In this document: positions 51,013 through 60,166 of the stretch, piece after piece
How positions within the stretch are numbered: position 1 is the first letter of the stretch
Layout of the letters: each line of letters opens with the position of its first letter
Assembly (NCBI RefSeq): GCF_036178845.1
Contig: NZ_CP108070.1
Span: 4,464,001-4,528,000, forward strand
Reading direction: 5' to 3'
DNA from: Streptomyces sp. NBC_00271
GTDB lineage: Bacteria; Actinomycetota; Actinomycetes; Streptomycetales; Streptomycetaceae
DNA length: 64,000 bases
The notes under the pieces: model-generated
Databases searched by the model: none
What the model saw: only the letters and a program-made list of their open reading frames with translations
What the model was told of the DNA's origin: nothing
Made by a program: the position numbers and the translations under genes

Positions 51013-52242
51013 ATGACGACTGACTTGCGGGTGCTGCGGCAGCCCGAGTGGAACACGTGGTACGACAACCTGCTCCGCGCGTTCGGGGGCGTACCGGAGT
51101 CGTCCGAGGAGCGCGAGGTGATGAACGCGCTCACAGAGTACGACCGTTTCCTGGGGATCTGGGACGGCGACCAGTGTGTGGGCACCGCGGGGGCGTTCTC
51201 CTTCCGGGTCACCGTCCCCGGCGGCACCTCCGTACCGGCCGCGGGCATCACGATGGTGAGCGTCGCGGCCACCCACCGGCGGCGCGGGCTGCTGACGTCG
51301 ATGATGCGGCGGCAGCTGGACGACATCCGCTCATGGGGCGAACCGCTCGCCGTGCTGACCGCGTCGGAGCCGGTGATCTACGGCCGGTTCGGCTACGGCA
51401 TCGCGACCCACCAGTACAACGTCGAGATCGACACGACCCGGGTACGGCTGTCCGTACCGCCCGGCACCGATGACGTACGTCTGCGGTACGCCACGCCTGC
51501 GGACGTACTCGACGCTTGCGAGGCGGTGTACGCGCGGCTGGTCCCGGGCCGGCCCGGGATGCTGGCGCGGCGGCCCGGCTGGGACCGGGCGATGCTGCTC
51601 GACCCGGAGAGCGAGCGGGACGGGGCGTCGCCGTTGCAGTGCGTGGTCGCCGAGCGGGACGACGAGATCGTGGGCTACGCCCGGTACCGGATCAAGCAGG
51701 ACGGCGACCACCGCGGGGCCGGGTTCACCGTCCGCCTCGACCAACTGGAGGCGCTCGACCCGGCGTCGCACGCGGCGCTGTGGCGGTTCCTCTTCGAGAT
51801 CGACCTGACGTCCACGCTGCACGCCCGCGGTCGCCCCGTCGACGAGGCGTGGCAGCACATGGTGTCCGACATCCGCCGCTGCGCGGTGCGGATGCGGGAC
51901 GCGCTGCATGTGCGGCTCGTGGACGTCGGTGCCGCGCTGGAGGCGCGGACGTATCAGGCGCCGGTGGACGTGGTGTTCGAGGTGGAGGACGTGTTCTGCC
52001 CCTGGAACGAGGGGCGTTGGCGGCTCACCGGGGACGCCAAGGGCGCGACCTGTGTGCGTACGTCGGACGCCGCCGATCTCGCGCTGTCCGTACGGGAGTT
52101 GGGGGCGGCGTATCTCGGCGGGGTGTCCCTGGCCTCGCTCGCGGCGGCGGGGCGGGTGCGGGAGTTGCGGCAGGGCGCGCTCGCGGAGGCCTCGGTGGGC
52201 TTCTCGTCTGCGGTCGCACCCTGGTTGCCGCACGGGTTCTAG
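51013..52242 (+). CDS. Eis-family GNAT N-acetyltransferase
   Basis: 409 residues with the three-part Eis layout: N-terminal GNAT (AAGITMVSVAATHRRRGLLT, the RRxG acetyl-CoA loop; LTASEPVIYGRFGYGIAT), a central second GNAT-like domain, and a C-terminal SCP2-like domain (LALSVRELGAAYLGGVSLA) ending in Phe, whose carboxylate is important in Eis. Mycobacterial Eis acetylates aminoglycosides and protein lysines; streptomycete homologues have broad amine substrates. ATG at 51013. Neighbours are unrelated, so it is probably monocistronic. Confidence 0.92.
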   Translation: MTTDLRVLRQPEWNTWYDNLLRAFGGVPESSEEREVMNALTEYDRFLGIWDGDQCVGTAGAFSFRVTVPGGTSVPAAGITMVSVAATHRRRGLLTSMMRRQLDDIRSWGEPLAVLTASEPVIYGRFGYGIATHQYNVEIDTTRVRLSVPPGTDDVRLRYATPADVLDACEAVYARLVPGRPGMLARRPGWDRAMLLDPESERDGASPLQCVVAERDDEIVGYARYRIKQDGDHRGAGFTVRLDQLEALDPASHAALWRFLFEIDLTSTLHARGRPVDEAWQHMVSDIRRCAVRMRDALHVRLVDVGAALEARTYQAPVDVVFEVEDVFCPWNEGRWRLTGDAKGATCVRTSDAADLALSVRELGAAYLGGVSLASLAAAGRVRELRQGALAEASVGFSSAVAPWLPHGF

Positions 52243-52265
52243 CCCCCCGGGGGGCCGAACCCGGT

Positions 52266-53075
52266 TCAGCGGTTCTGGCAGGTCGGGCACCAGAAGAGGT
52301 TGCGGGCGGCGAGATCGGCGGTGCGGATCTCGCCGCCACAGATGTGGCAGGGCAGGTTGGCCCTGCGGTACACGTACACCTCGCCGCCGTGGTCGTCCAC
52401 GCGCGGTGGGCGGCCCATGGCGTCCGGGGTGTGTTCCGGGCGGACGGTGTCGATGCGGTTGTTGCGGACGCCCTCGCGCATGAGTGCCACCAGGTCCGTC
52501 CAGATCGCGTCCCACTGCGTCGGGGTGACGTCCTTCCCCGTGCGGTACGGATCGATGCCGTGACGGAAGAGGACTTCTGCGCGGTAGACGTTCCCCACGC
52601 CCGCGATGATCTTCTGGTCCATGAGGAGGGCGGCGATCGTCGTACGGCTGCGGGAGACGCGGTGGTACGCCGCCGACGGGTCCGCGTCCGCGCGGAGGGG
52701 GTCCGGGCCGAGGCGGGCGTGTATCGCCTGCTTCTCGTCGTCCGTGATCAGGGCGCAGGTGGTGGGGCCGCGGAGGTCGACGTACGACGTGGCGTTCGCG
52801 AGGCGGAGGCGGACCGTGTCGGTGGGGGGTGGGGCGGGGGCGTCGCCGAAGTTCACCTTGCCGAAGAGGCCGAGGTGGATGTGGATCCAGTCGGCGGTGC
52901 GGAAGGCGAGGAAGAGGTGTTTGCCGTGGGCGTCGGCGTGTTCGAGGGGGGTGCCGTCGAGGAGGGTGGCGGCGTCGGTGAACTTGCCCTGGGGGCTGGT
53001 GACGCGGGTGGGCCCGCCTGCGAACCTGGCCGCGTAGTCCTCGGCCAGCCGGTGAATCGTGTGCCCCTCGGGCAC
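52266..53075 (-). CDS. Fpg/Nei-family DNA glycosylase (endonuclease VIII type)
   Basis: 269 residues for base-excision repair of oxidised bases. N-terminal PEGHTIHRLA carries catalytic Pro2 and Glu3; a Lys-containing beta hairpin (HGKHLFLAF), helix-2-turn-helix (LMDQKIIAGVGNVYRAEVLF) and C-terminal zinc finger (CHICGGEIR ... FWCPTCQ) are complete. The PEGHT (rather than PELPEV) start places it in the Nei rather than MutM group. ATG/GTG start at 53075; upstream is a long repeat block. Confidence 0.93.
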   Translation of the reverse strand: MPEGHTIHRLAEDYAARFAGGPTRVTSPQGKFTDAATLLDGTPLEHADAHGKHLFLAFRTADWIHIHLGLFGKVNFGDAPAPPPTDTVRLRLANATSYVDLRGPTTCALITDDEKQAIHARLGPDPLRADADPSAAYHRVSRSRTTIAALLMDQKIIAGVGNVYRAEVLFRHGIDPYRTGKDVTPTQWDAIWTDLVALMREGVRNNRIDTVRPEHTPDAMGRPPRVDDHGGEVYVYRRANLPCHICGGEIRTADLAARNLFWCPTCQNR

Positions 53076-53124
53076 GGGGTCCTCCTCGTGCAGCAGTGTC
53101 TTCTACGGCGCCGACGGCTCGGAG

Positions 53125-53733
53125 GTTGTCTCGCCCCCGCCGCCCCTACCCGTCCCATCCCCAGGGGCTCCGCCCCTTCAACCCCACCGAGGGCTCCGCC
53201 CCCGAACCTCCACGGGGCTCCGCCCCTGCACCCCGCCGGGGGCACGCCCCCAAACCCCACGGGGCTCCGCCCCGAACCTCCGCGGGGCATAGCCCCTGCA
53301 CCCCGCCAGGGGCACGCCCCCGAACCCCCCGTGGGGCTCCGCCCCTGCACCCCGCCGGGGGCTGCCGCCCCCTGGACCCCTGCGGGGCTGCGCCCCGGAC
53401 CTCCCGCATCGGCCTGCACGGCCTCGTCCTCAAACGCCGGACGGGCTGGAGGTGCGGGCCGGGGTGGGTGGGCTTGTCCTCTGGCGCCGGACGGGCTGGA
53501 GACTTGGGCCGGGGTGGGGTCTTCAGGGGCGCGGGGAACTGCGCGACCAGCCCCCACCGGCCCGCGGACGAAGGCGGACGGGGGATCCGGGGCGCAGCCC
53601 CGATCCCTCAAGGGGCGCGGGGAACTGCGCGAGCAACCCCCACCCACCCGCGGTCGAAGAACTCCGCGCGGACGGGGATCCGGGGCGCAGCCCCGTCCCC
53701 CTGGGCAACCCCCATCCGCCCGCGGCTGAAGGC
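53125..53733. repeat. Largest block of dispersed GC-rich repeats
   Basis: Gene-free 600 bp. One cccctacccgtcccatcccc element (53142), eight or more imperfect copies of a GGGGCTCCGCCCC-centred unit (53165-53400), a cctcgtcctcaaacgccgga element (53423) and a related one (53478), then two hairpin elements (53528 and 53614). Same kinds and order as the block at 26.6-27.4 kb. Confidence 0.8.
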
Positions 53734-54222
53734 TCAGGCCTGCTGGGGGTGGTGGGGCGGGACGGGCGGGAGGTCGCCGGTCTTTTCGTAGGCCGACAGC
53801 ATGTCGATGCGGCGAATGTGGCGCTCGTCACCGGAGAAGGGCGTGGAGAGGAAGACCTCCACGAACTTCGTCGCCTCCTCCTCGGAGTGCATCCGCGCAC
53901 CCACCGCCACCACGTTGGCGTTGTTGTGCTGCCGCCCCAGCGACGCCGTCTCCTCGCTCCAGGCGAGCGCGGCACGAACCCCGGCCACCTTGTTCGCCGC
54001 GATCTGCTCCCCGTTGCCGGAGCCGCCGATCACGATGCCGAGGGCCTCGGGATCGGCCGCCGTACGCTCCGCCGCGCGGAGGCAGAACGGCGGGTAGTCG
54101 TCCTGGGCGTCGTAGATGAGGGGCCCGCAATCGACGGGCTCGTGCCCGGCGGCCTTGAGCCACTCGACGAGGTGGTTCTTGAGTTCGAAACCGGCATGAT
54201 CGGAGCCGAGATACACGCGCAT
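53734..54222 (-). CDS. rpiB: Ribose-5-phosphate isomerase B
   Basis: 162-residue RpiB/LacAB-type enzyme interconverting ribose-5-phosphate and ribulose-5-phosphate in the pentose phosphate path. The N-terminus RVYLGSDHAGFELKNHLVEW and central VIGGSGNGEQIAANKVAGVR and HNNANVVAVGARMHS are diagnostic. The actinobacterial form uses Glu in SGNGEQ as the base in place of the catalytic Cys, as here. ATG at 54222 chosen over 54270 by homology. Confidence 0.95.
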   Translation of the reverse strand: MRVYLGSDHAGFELKNHLVEWLKAAGHEPVDCGPLIYDAQDDYPPFCLRAAERTAADPEALGIVIGGSGNGEQIAANKVAGVRAALAWSEETASLGRQHNNANVVAVGARMHSEEEATKFVEVFLSTPFSGDERHIRRIDMLSAYEKTGDLPPVPPHHPQQA

Positions 54223-54461
54223 GGTCCGAGTGTGACACGGCCGTTTCGGATCGACCTCGCCGGGTGTCACCGGCGAAAACTGTGAGCAAGGCTACAAACC
54301 TCAAGGAAACCTCAAGTAACGATCTGGATTCAAAGGTTCACGAATTCCTTTGCCTCCGATTCACTGGACCGGCTCGTTACAGGGTCCCTACAAGGGCCCG
54401 CTCGGGTCCGTACACCGCTCGTACGGGAATCTGCTCACCCGGCGCAAAGGAATCCCCCTCT

Positions 54462-55955
54462 ATGACCTCGCAGCCGACCCCCACAAAGGCCGCAAGCGGC
54501 CCCGGAGGCCCCGGAGAACCCGGTTCGGGCCTCCAGGCCGGACTCAAGAACCGTCATCTGACCATGATCGCCATTGGTGGCGTCATCGGAGCCGGCCTCT
54601 TCGTGGGCTCCAGCTCCGGTATCGCCACCGCGGGCCCCGGAATCCTCCTCTCCTACGCTCTCGTCGGCACGCTCGTGGTGCTGGTGATGCGGATGCTGGG
54701 CGAGATGTCCGCCGCGAACCCGACCTCCGGTTCGTTCTCCGCGCACGCGGACCGCGCCCTCGGGCGCTGGGCCGGCTTCTCGATCGGCTGGCTGTACTGG
54801 TTCTTCTGGGTGGTCGTGCTGGCCGTCGAGGCGACCGCGGGAGCCAAGATCCTCGAAGGGTGGATGCCCGGCGTACCGCAGTGGGGCTGGGCGCTCATCG
54901 TGATGATCGTGCTCACCGCGACCAACCTGGTCTCCGTCGGCTCGTACGGTGAGTTCGAGTTCTGGTTCGCCGGGATCAAGGTCGTGGCGATCGGCGCGTT
55001 CATCATCGTCGGCGGCCTCGCGATCTTCGGCGTGCTGCCGGGTGTCGACGCCCCGAAGGCCGGCCTGGGGAATCTGACCGAGCACGGCGGCTTCCTGCCG
55101 CACGGGCCCGGCGCGATCCTCACCGGTGTGCTCCTGGTCGTCTTCTCCTTCATGGGCAGCGAGATCGCGACCCTCGCCGCCGGTGAGTCCGAGGACCCGC
55201 AGCGGGCCGTCACCAAGTCCACCAACAGCATCATCTGGCGCATCGGCGTCTTCTACCTGGGCTCGATCCTCGTCGTCGTGTCCCTGCTGCCGTGGAACGA
55301 CCCCTCCATCAAGGACAAGGGCTCCTACGTCGCGGCCCTCGACTCCCTCGGCATCGCGCACGCCGGTGAGATCATGAACTTCATCGTGCTGACCTCCGTG
55401 CTGTCGTGCCTGAACTCCGGGCTCTACACGGCCTCCCGGATGGCGTTCTCGCTCGGCGAGCGCGGCGACGCGCCCAAGGTGTTCGCGAAGACCACCTCGC
55501 GCGGTGTCCCGATGGCCGCGATCGTCGTCTCGGTCGTCTTCGGCTTCGTCGCCGTCTTCTTCAACTACAAGTTCCCGGACTCGGTCTTCCTCTTCCTCGT
55601 CAACTCCTCCGGCGCGGTCGCCCTGTTCGTCTGGCTGGTCATCTGTTTCTCGCAGCTGCGGATGCGGAAGATCATCCAGCGCGAGGCGCCGGAGAAGCTG
55701 GTCGTGAAGATGTGGCTGTACCCCTACCTGACCTGGGCGACGGCCGCGCTGATCGTCTTCGTCCTCGGCTACATGCTGACCGACACGGAACACGACGGAC
55801 GCGAGACCGTGCTGCTGTCGCTGCTCGTCGCCGCGGTCGTGCTCGTGATCGCCTTCGTGAAGCAGAAGCTCGGCGGCTCCGCGGCGACCGAGCCCGCGGA
55901 CGTCGACGCGCCGGTGGGCGCCAAGGAGCCTGTCGACGCCACGTCGGAGGCCTGA
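54462..55955 (+). CDS. AAT/APC-family amino acid permease
   Basis: 497 residues with twelve membrane segments. NRHLTMIAIGGVIGAGLFVG is the conserved first segment of the amino-acid transporter (AAT) group that includes GabP, AnsP and ProY; GEIATLAAGESEDPQRAVTK is the conserved loop after segment 6, and FNYKFPDSVFLFLVNSSGAV resembles GabP/CycA. The substrate is probably a neutral amino acid or GABA. The ATG at 54462 with AAAGGAA 9 bp before it is preferred over 54264. Gap 54223-54461 contains its promoter. A strong bidirectional hairpin closes it. Confidence 0.92.
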   Translation: MTSQPTPTKAASGPGGPGEPGSGLQAGLKNRHLTMIAIGGVIGAGLFVGSSSGIATAGPGILLSYALVGTLVVLVMRMLGEMSAANPTSGSFSAHADRALGRWAGFSIGWLYWFFWVVVLAVEATAGAKILEGWMPGVPQWGWALIVMIVLTATNLVSVGSYGEFEFWFAGIKVVAIGAFIIVGGLAIFGVLPGVDAPKAGLGNLTEHGGFLPHGPGAILTGVLLVVFSFMGSEIATLAAGESEDPQRAVTKSTNSIIWRIGVFYLGSILVVVSLLPWNDPSIKDKGSYVAALDSLGIAHAGEIMNFIVLTSVLSCLNSGLYTASRMAFSLGERGDAPKVFAKTTSRGVPMAAIVVSVVFGFVAVFFNYKFPDSVFLFLVNSSGAVALFVWLVICFSQLRMRKIIQREAPEKLVVKMWLYPYLTWATAALIVFVLGYMLTDTEHDGRETVLLSLLVAAVVLVIAFVKQKLGGSAATEPADVDAPVGAKEPVDATSEA

Positions 55956-55987
55956 GCACACGGACGCGGATTCCGGCGGAATCGGTA

Positions 55988-56031
55988 ACGGGGAGGGGCC
56001 CGGCGGCAGCTGCCGCCGGGCCCCTCCCCGT
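55988..56031. terminator. Bidirectional terminator between permease and kinase genes
   Basis: Perfect 22-bp palindrome-like stem ACGGGGAGGGGCCCGGCGGC-AG with its complement, directly abutting the kinase stop codon at 56032. Confidence 0.88.
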
Positions 56032-58110
56032 TCACAGGGGCGTGAAGCTCTTCTTGACCGCGTCGTAGACGGGGAGCGCGGTCGCCTCGATGTCGGGGTG
56101 ATACCAGGTGCTGATCTCGTACGACGTGCCGCCGGAGCGGAAGCCGAGCAGTCGGACGTGCCAGAGCCGCCCCCTGGCTGTGACGGTGTACTCCCAGACG
56201 ACCGCGGGCGCGCCGCGGAACGTGGTGCGCTCCAGGCGGATCCGGCGGTAGTTCAGGCCCTTGCTGGTGCCCACCTCCGCCTGCTGCCACTGCGCCAGCA
56301 GGTCACCACGGGCCGGGGTCGCGTTGGCCACGATCTCCTGCGCACGGTCGGGCGAGGTGTAGTGCACCTCGGAACCGCTCTGCGCCACCCGCTGCCAGCC
56401 CTGCGGCGGCACCCACGCGTACAGTCCGGCCTCCTTCCGGGCGCCCGCCGGCAGGCTCGGCGGGCGTGATGTGCCGTCGACGGTGGGGGGTGGGGAGGAG
56501 GGGTCGGTGGAGGAGGTCTGCGCGGAGTTCGGCGACGTCGACGAGGCCGATGGCGAGGTCGAAGTCGAAGTCGAGGTGGACGCGCCGGTCGTGTCGTGGG
56601 AGGAGCCGCCCGTCTGCGTCATGACGAGCCCGACGACGGTTCCCACGATCACCACGCCACCGGCGGCGGCCAGGCCCATCCGGCGCCGGCCCCGCCGTGG
56701 GACGGAGGGCACGGCGGGGCCGGGGAGTTCGCCCGGCGGCATGACCACCGCGCGGGAGACCGTGGTGTGCGTGGCGAGGGAGGGGGGTTCGGGAAGCGGC
56801 GGGGGTGCGATGGGCTCGGGGGCTGGTTTGGGGGCGGGGGTGGGTGTGGGTGTGGGTTCGGGGGCCGGGGTGGGCGCTGGTGGGGGTGGGGGGTCGGGGG
56901 TTGGATCGGGTAGGGGGGCGGGCTCCGGGATGGCGTCCTGTACGGGGTCCGGCTCGGAGTCCGGTGCGGGGGTCGGCTCGGGGGCCCGCTGGGGCGGGAG
57001 GTGTTGCGCCGCGCGTATGAGGCTCACGTCCAGGAGCGCGCGCGTGGGCGACTCCTGGTGGAAAGGGGGGACGGGGGGCGGCGCGGATTCCGGTGACTCC
57101 GGTGTCCCCGGTGTCCCCGGTGCATCCAGAGCCTCAGCCGTCCCTCCCACCTCTGACGTCTTGGATGCCTCTGCCGTCTTGGATGCCTCCGGTGCCTCCG
57201 ATATCTCCCGTGCCTCTGCCGCTTCCGATGGTTGTCGTGTCTCCGGTGATTCCGGTGATTCCGCCGCTGGTGCGGGGACGAGCCCCGCTTCCGGGGATTC
57301 GGTCTCCTCCGGTCGGGGGAAGGCGATCGGGCGCAACGCCGTCTCGAGCTCCGCCAGACCCGGTCGGGTCGACGGCTCCTTCTCCAGCAGGGCGGCCAGG
57401 ATCTCCCCCAAGTCACCTGCCGCGGAAGGAAGTTCGGGCTCCTCGTACAGAACCGCGTGCAACGTCGCCAGCGTGGTCGAACGGGAGAACGGAGAGCGGC
57501 CGCCGAGGGCCGCACAGAGCGTCGCCCCCAGCGACCAGACGTCGGACGGCGGGCCCTGGGGGCGTCCGGAGACACGCTCGGGTGCCATGTAGTCAGGGGA
57601 GCCGACCAGCATCCCGACCATGGTGAGCGCCTCCGCGTCCTGGAGCGCGGCGATGCCGAAGTCGGTGAGGACGACACGGTGTCCGCGCCGTTCGACCAGG
57701 ACGTTGCCCGGCTTGATGTCCCGGTGGAGTACTCCCCCGGCGTGCACCTGGCGCAGGGCCGCGACCAGTTCGAGCCCGATACGGGCCGCGGTGGGCGGGT
57801 CGAGCGGTCCGTCCTCGACCACGAGTTGCTCGAGAGAGCGGCCGGCGACGAGTTCCATGACGATCCACAGCCGCTCGCCCTGGTCCACGACGTCGTAGAT
57901 GCGCACGACATTGGGATGGTCGATCCGGGCCGTGGCCCTGGCTTCGCGCAGGGTGCGTTCGCGGCGGGTTCGGGTGTCCTCCGGGTCGAGTCCGTCGATC
58001 CGCATTTCCTTGACGGCGACCTGCCGGTCGAGCATTTCGTCGGTGGCTCGCCACACCCGTCCCATTCCCCCCTGGCCAATACTCTCGGCCAGCCGATATC
58101 GACCCGTCAC
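56032..58110 (-). CDS. Membrane Ser/Thr protein kinase (PknB-like)
   Basis: 692 residues. Kinase domain about 1-265: GQGGMGRVWRA glycine loop, VAVKEMRI Lys, MELVAGRSLEQL, HRDIKPGNVL catalytic loop, TDFGIA, and DYMAPERVSG. Next about 200 residues of Pro/Glu/Ala low complexity (APEPTPTPTPAPKPAPEP), a membrane helix (RMGLAAAGGVVIVGTVVGLV), a Ser/Thr stalk and an extracytoplasmic domain of about 140 residues with no PASTA repeats, so the ligand differs from PknB. Start uncertain; GTG at 58110 with GGGA upstream is chosen, the frame being open to 58203. The region between it and the divergent LPXTG gene is 187 bp. Confidence 0.9.
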   Translation of the reverse strand: MTGRYRLAESIGQGGMGRVWRATDEMLDRQVAVKEMRIDGLDPEDTRTRRERTLREARATARIDHPNVVRIYDVVDQGERLWIVMELVAGRSLEQLVVEDGPLDPPTAARIGLELVAALRQVHAGGVLHRDIKPGNVLVERRGHRVVLTDFGIAALQDAEALTMVGMLVGSPDYMAPERVSGRPQGPPSDVWSLGATLCAALGGRSPFSRSTTLATLHAVLYEEPELPSAAGDLGEILAALLEKEPSTRPGLAELETALRPIAFPRPEETESPEAGLVPAPAAESPESPETRQPSEAAEAREISEAPEASKTAEASKTSEVGGTAEALDAPGTPGTPESPESAPPPVPPFHQESPTRALLDVSLIRAAQHLPPQRAPEPTPAPDSEPDPVQDAIPEPAPLPDPTPDPPPPPAPTPAPEPTPTPTPAPKPAPEPIAPPPLPEPPSLATHTTVSRAVVMPPGELPGPAVPSVPRRGRRRMGLAAAGGVVIVGTVVGLVMTQTGGSSHDTTGASTSTSTSTSPSASSTSPNSAQTSSTDPSSPPPTVDGTSRPPSLPAGARKEAGLYAWVPPQGWQRVAQSGSEVHYTSPDRAQEIVANATPARGDLLAQWQQAEVGTSKGLNYRRIRLERTTFRGAPAVVWEYTVTARGRLWHVRLLGFRSGGTSYEISTWYHPDIEATALPVYDAVKKSFTPL

Positions 58111-58297
58111 CAATAATCCCGGAACACCGCCACTCGTATTCCCCGTCAATCCCCTGCACCCCCTCAACACCCGCCACAATCGTCCGCCACAGCAGAAACA
58201 CAATGGTCACACTTCATGCCGTACCAGCATAGTGCGGAGAAATCTTGTGGTACCTCTTCAAGTACTGCGAATTCAGGCGCAGCCAAGGGGGGCGAAC

Positions 58298-59023
58298 ATG
58301 AGTTCTCGTCACACGACGACCATCGCAGGATCGCTGCTCACGGCATCTTTCTCGGCCGTGATGATCCTTTCCTTCACCGCCGTCGCGGACGACCAGGGAC
58401 CGGGGAGCAGCAAGGGGGGAAAGGCCATGGACCCGGCGCCGACGGGGGTGAAGCTGACCACGTTGCTGCCCGAGAAGATCTCAGTGGACAACAGCTCGCA
58501 CGAAACGGCGCTGACCGCCACGGTAAAGAATGAGGGGACCAAGGACAGCGGAAAGATCCGGCTACTGGTGGTCGGATTCGACGGCCTACAGGTCAAGAGT
58601 GTCAAGGGTTGTTCCGCCATGGCGGACAAGGATCTGCCCAAGGGTTCGAACAGTGGATTCGTGTGCGATGTCGGCAATCTCGCGGCCGGAAAGTCTCAGT
58701 CGTACGACGTCGCCGCGACCTTCGATCTGAGCAAGACCGGAAAGATCTGCCTGCCGGTGCAGGACAGCGACGGAAAGAAGACGTTCTGGCAGCAGGGCCC
58801 GGTGCCGTTCGGTACGACGAACCCGTCGCCGAACGCCCCGGCCACTCCGCTGCTGCTCGACACCGAGAACAAGCCGGTGACACCCGGCGGCGACCAGTTG
58901 CCCAAGACCGGCGCCGGGAGTGACCTGCTGCCGCTCGGCGCGGCGGGGGCGGCGCTCGTCTCCGTCGGGGTGGCGGGAATGTGGTGGGCCCAGCGGCGGC
59001 CCCGTCGGCAGCCGCAGTCGTGA
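58298..59023 (+). CDS. Secreted LPXTG cell-wall-anchored protein
   Basis: 241 residues. Signal peptide (TIAGSLLTASFSAVMILSFT), an extracellular domain of about 150 residues with two Cys (GCSAMADKDLPKG ... GFVCDVGNLA), and a sortase sorting signal QLPKTG followed by a hydrophobic segment and the basic tail WWAQRRPRRQPQ. The LPXTG with an acidic/Gly residue after it fits housekeeping class E/A-like sortase substrates of streptomycetes. The beta-rich domain resembles COG1361/CARDB-type modules but is not assigned. ATG at 58298 has AAGGGGGG 6 bp upstream. Divergent from the kinase. Confidence 0.88.
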   Translation: MSSRHTTTIAGSLLTASFSAVMILSFTAVADDQGPGSSKGGKAMDPAPTGVKLTTLLPEKISVDNSSHETALTATVKNEGTKDSGKIRLLVVGFDGLQVKSVKGCSAMADKDLPKGSNSGFVCDVGNLAAGKSQSYDVAATFDLSKTGKICLPVQDSDGKKTFWQQGPVPFGTTNPSPNAPATPLLLDTENKPVTPGGDQLPKTGAGSDLLPLGAAGAALVSVGVAGMWWAQRRPRRQPQS

Positions 59024-59081
59024 CCGGGTGGGCCGGGACGCCGTGTGCGCGGTGTCCCGGCCCACCTTCCCCAAAACGCGG

Positions 59082-59128
59082 AAGAGGCTCGCCGGTTCGA
59101 AGTCGGAGTACGACCCGGCGAGCCTCTT
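59082..59128. terminator. Hairpin between LPXTG gene and bioY
   Basis: 14-bp perfect stem AAGAGGCTCGCCGG / CCGGCGAGCCTCTT, 19-nt loop, between two convergent genes. Confidence 0.7.
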
Positions 59129-59161
59129 GCGAGGGGACTGCGAACCTCTTGCGAGGGGACT
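59118..59161. repeat. 22-bp tandem repeat, two copies
   Basis: Units at 59118-59139 and 59140-59161 (gcgagcctcttgcgagggga-ct and gcgaacctcttgcgagggga-ct) differ at one base. The first unit overlaps the terminator stem; the array ends next to the bioY stop at 59168. Confidence 0.85.
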
Positions 59162-59167
59162 ACGGCC

Positions 59168-59758
59168 TCAGCGGTTGAGGAACTTCCAGGCGGTCGGCAG
59201 GACGCCCATCGCCAGCGCCGCCTTCAGGGCGTCGCCGATCAGGAACGGGGTGAACCCCGCCGCGAGGGTCGCGCTCAGCGACATGCCGGTGGCGGCGGCC
59301 AGGTACGGAAGGCCGACCGCGTAGATGATCGCCTCGCCCAGCAGCATCGCGCCCGCGGTGCGCAGGAACGAGCGGTCGGCGCCGCGGCGGGCGAGGGCGC
59401 CCACGGCGGCGGAGGCGAACATCATGCCGAGGATGTAGCCGAGGGACGGAGCGGCGGTGCCGGAGCCGCCGTCGGCGAACCACGGCATGCCGGCCATGCC
59501 GACGAGGGCGTAGAGCGCGAGCGAGAGGAAGCCGCGGCCCGCGCCGAGGGCCGTGCCGACGAGGAGGGCGGCGAAGGTCTGGCCGGTCACCGGGACCGGG
59601 GAGCCCGGCACGGGCAGGGATATCTGGGCGGCCAGGCCGGTGAGGGCGGCTCCGCCGAGTACGAGGGTGATGTCCCTGACGCGGGAGGCCGGGAGCAGGT
59701 CGGCGAGGACCTCGCCGGGGCGGATGCCTTGGCGGGGGGTGGCGGCAGCGGTGCTCAT
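59168..59758 (-). CDS. bioY: Biotin transporter BioY
   Basis: 196-residue substrate-binding (S) component for biotin uptake with six membrane segments. The family signature is present: PVPGSPVPVTGQTFAALLVG and ALYALVGMAGMPWFADGGSG; LGYILGMMFASAAVGALARR follows. No bioM/bioN genes are adjacent, so it either uses a shared energising module or acts alone as some BioY do. ATG at 59758. No BirA-type operator was seen upstream. Confidence 0.94.
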   Translation of the reverse strand: MSTAAATPRQGIRPGEVLADLLPASRVRDITLVLGGAALTGLAAQISLPVPGSPVPVTGQTFAALLVGTALGAGRGFLSLALYALVGMAGMPWFADGGSGTAAPSLGYILGMMFASAAVGALARRGADRSFLRTAGAMLLGEAIIYAVGLPYLAAATGMSLSATLAAGFTPFLIGDALKAALAMGVLPTAWKFLNR

Positions 59759-59977
59759 GGGGACTCCGGCGGGTGACGGGGGGGCGGGACACGGTGACGC
59801 TATCCCAGGGGGGCGGGCGGATCACCGTGCGCGATCGACAAAGCGGGGATCCGGGACTTGGTGGAGCCCTTACAAAGGAGGCCGCGTACACCTATCGGGG
59901 CGTGATGCTGGTCACTGAGGTGGGATGGTTTTGTCCCGAGGGAGCTTCGAGTGCGCTCTGTAGGGTCCCACCAATTC

Positions 59978-60110
59978 GCCCCCGCCGCCCCTACCCGTCC
60001 CATCCCTCCGGGGCTCCGCCCCGGACCCCATCGGGCGTCTTCGTCGGCTGCGGCCCGGTGGGGGCCGTTCGCGCAGTTCCCCGCGCCCCTGAAAGCCCCG
60101 GGTCGGCCGG
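59978..60110. repeat. Dispersed GC-rich repeats
   Basis: One cccctacccgtcccatccct element (59990) and one inverted hairpin element (gttcgcgcagttccccgcgc near 60067). The rest of the 59759-60153 gap shows no gene. Confidence 0.75.
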
Positions 60111-60153
60111 CGGGCGAAGGACGGCGCCTCTGGCCGGAATCGGGGGTAAGACC

Positions 60154-60159
60154 TACCCT
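60154..60159 (+). promoter_or_regulatory. Candidate -10 element of leaderless leader-peptide RNA
   Basis: TACCCT, 7 nt upstream of the ATG of the first leader peptide, the spacing expected for a leaderless transcript. No convincing -35 seen. Confidence 0.4.
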
Positions 60160-60166
60160 TCAGGGC

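Noticed and set aside
53125..53733. Pro/Gly-rich proteins encoded by the repeat block
   Set aside because: The frames are direct translations of GGGGCTCCGCCCC units and lack conserved starts; the same peptides appear from the other repeat blocks.
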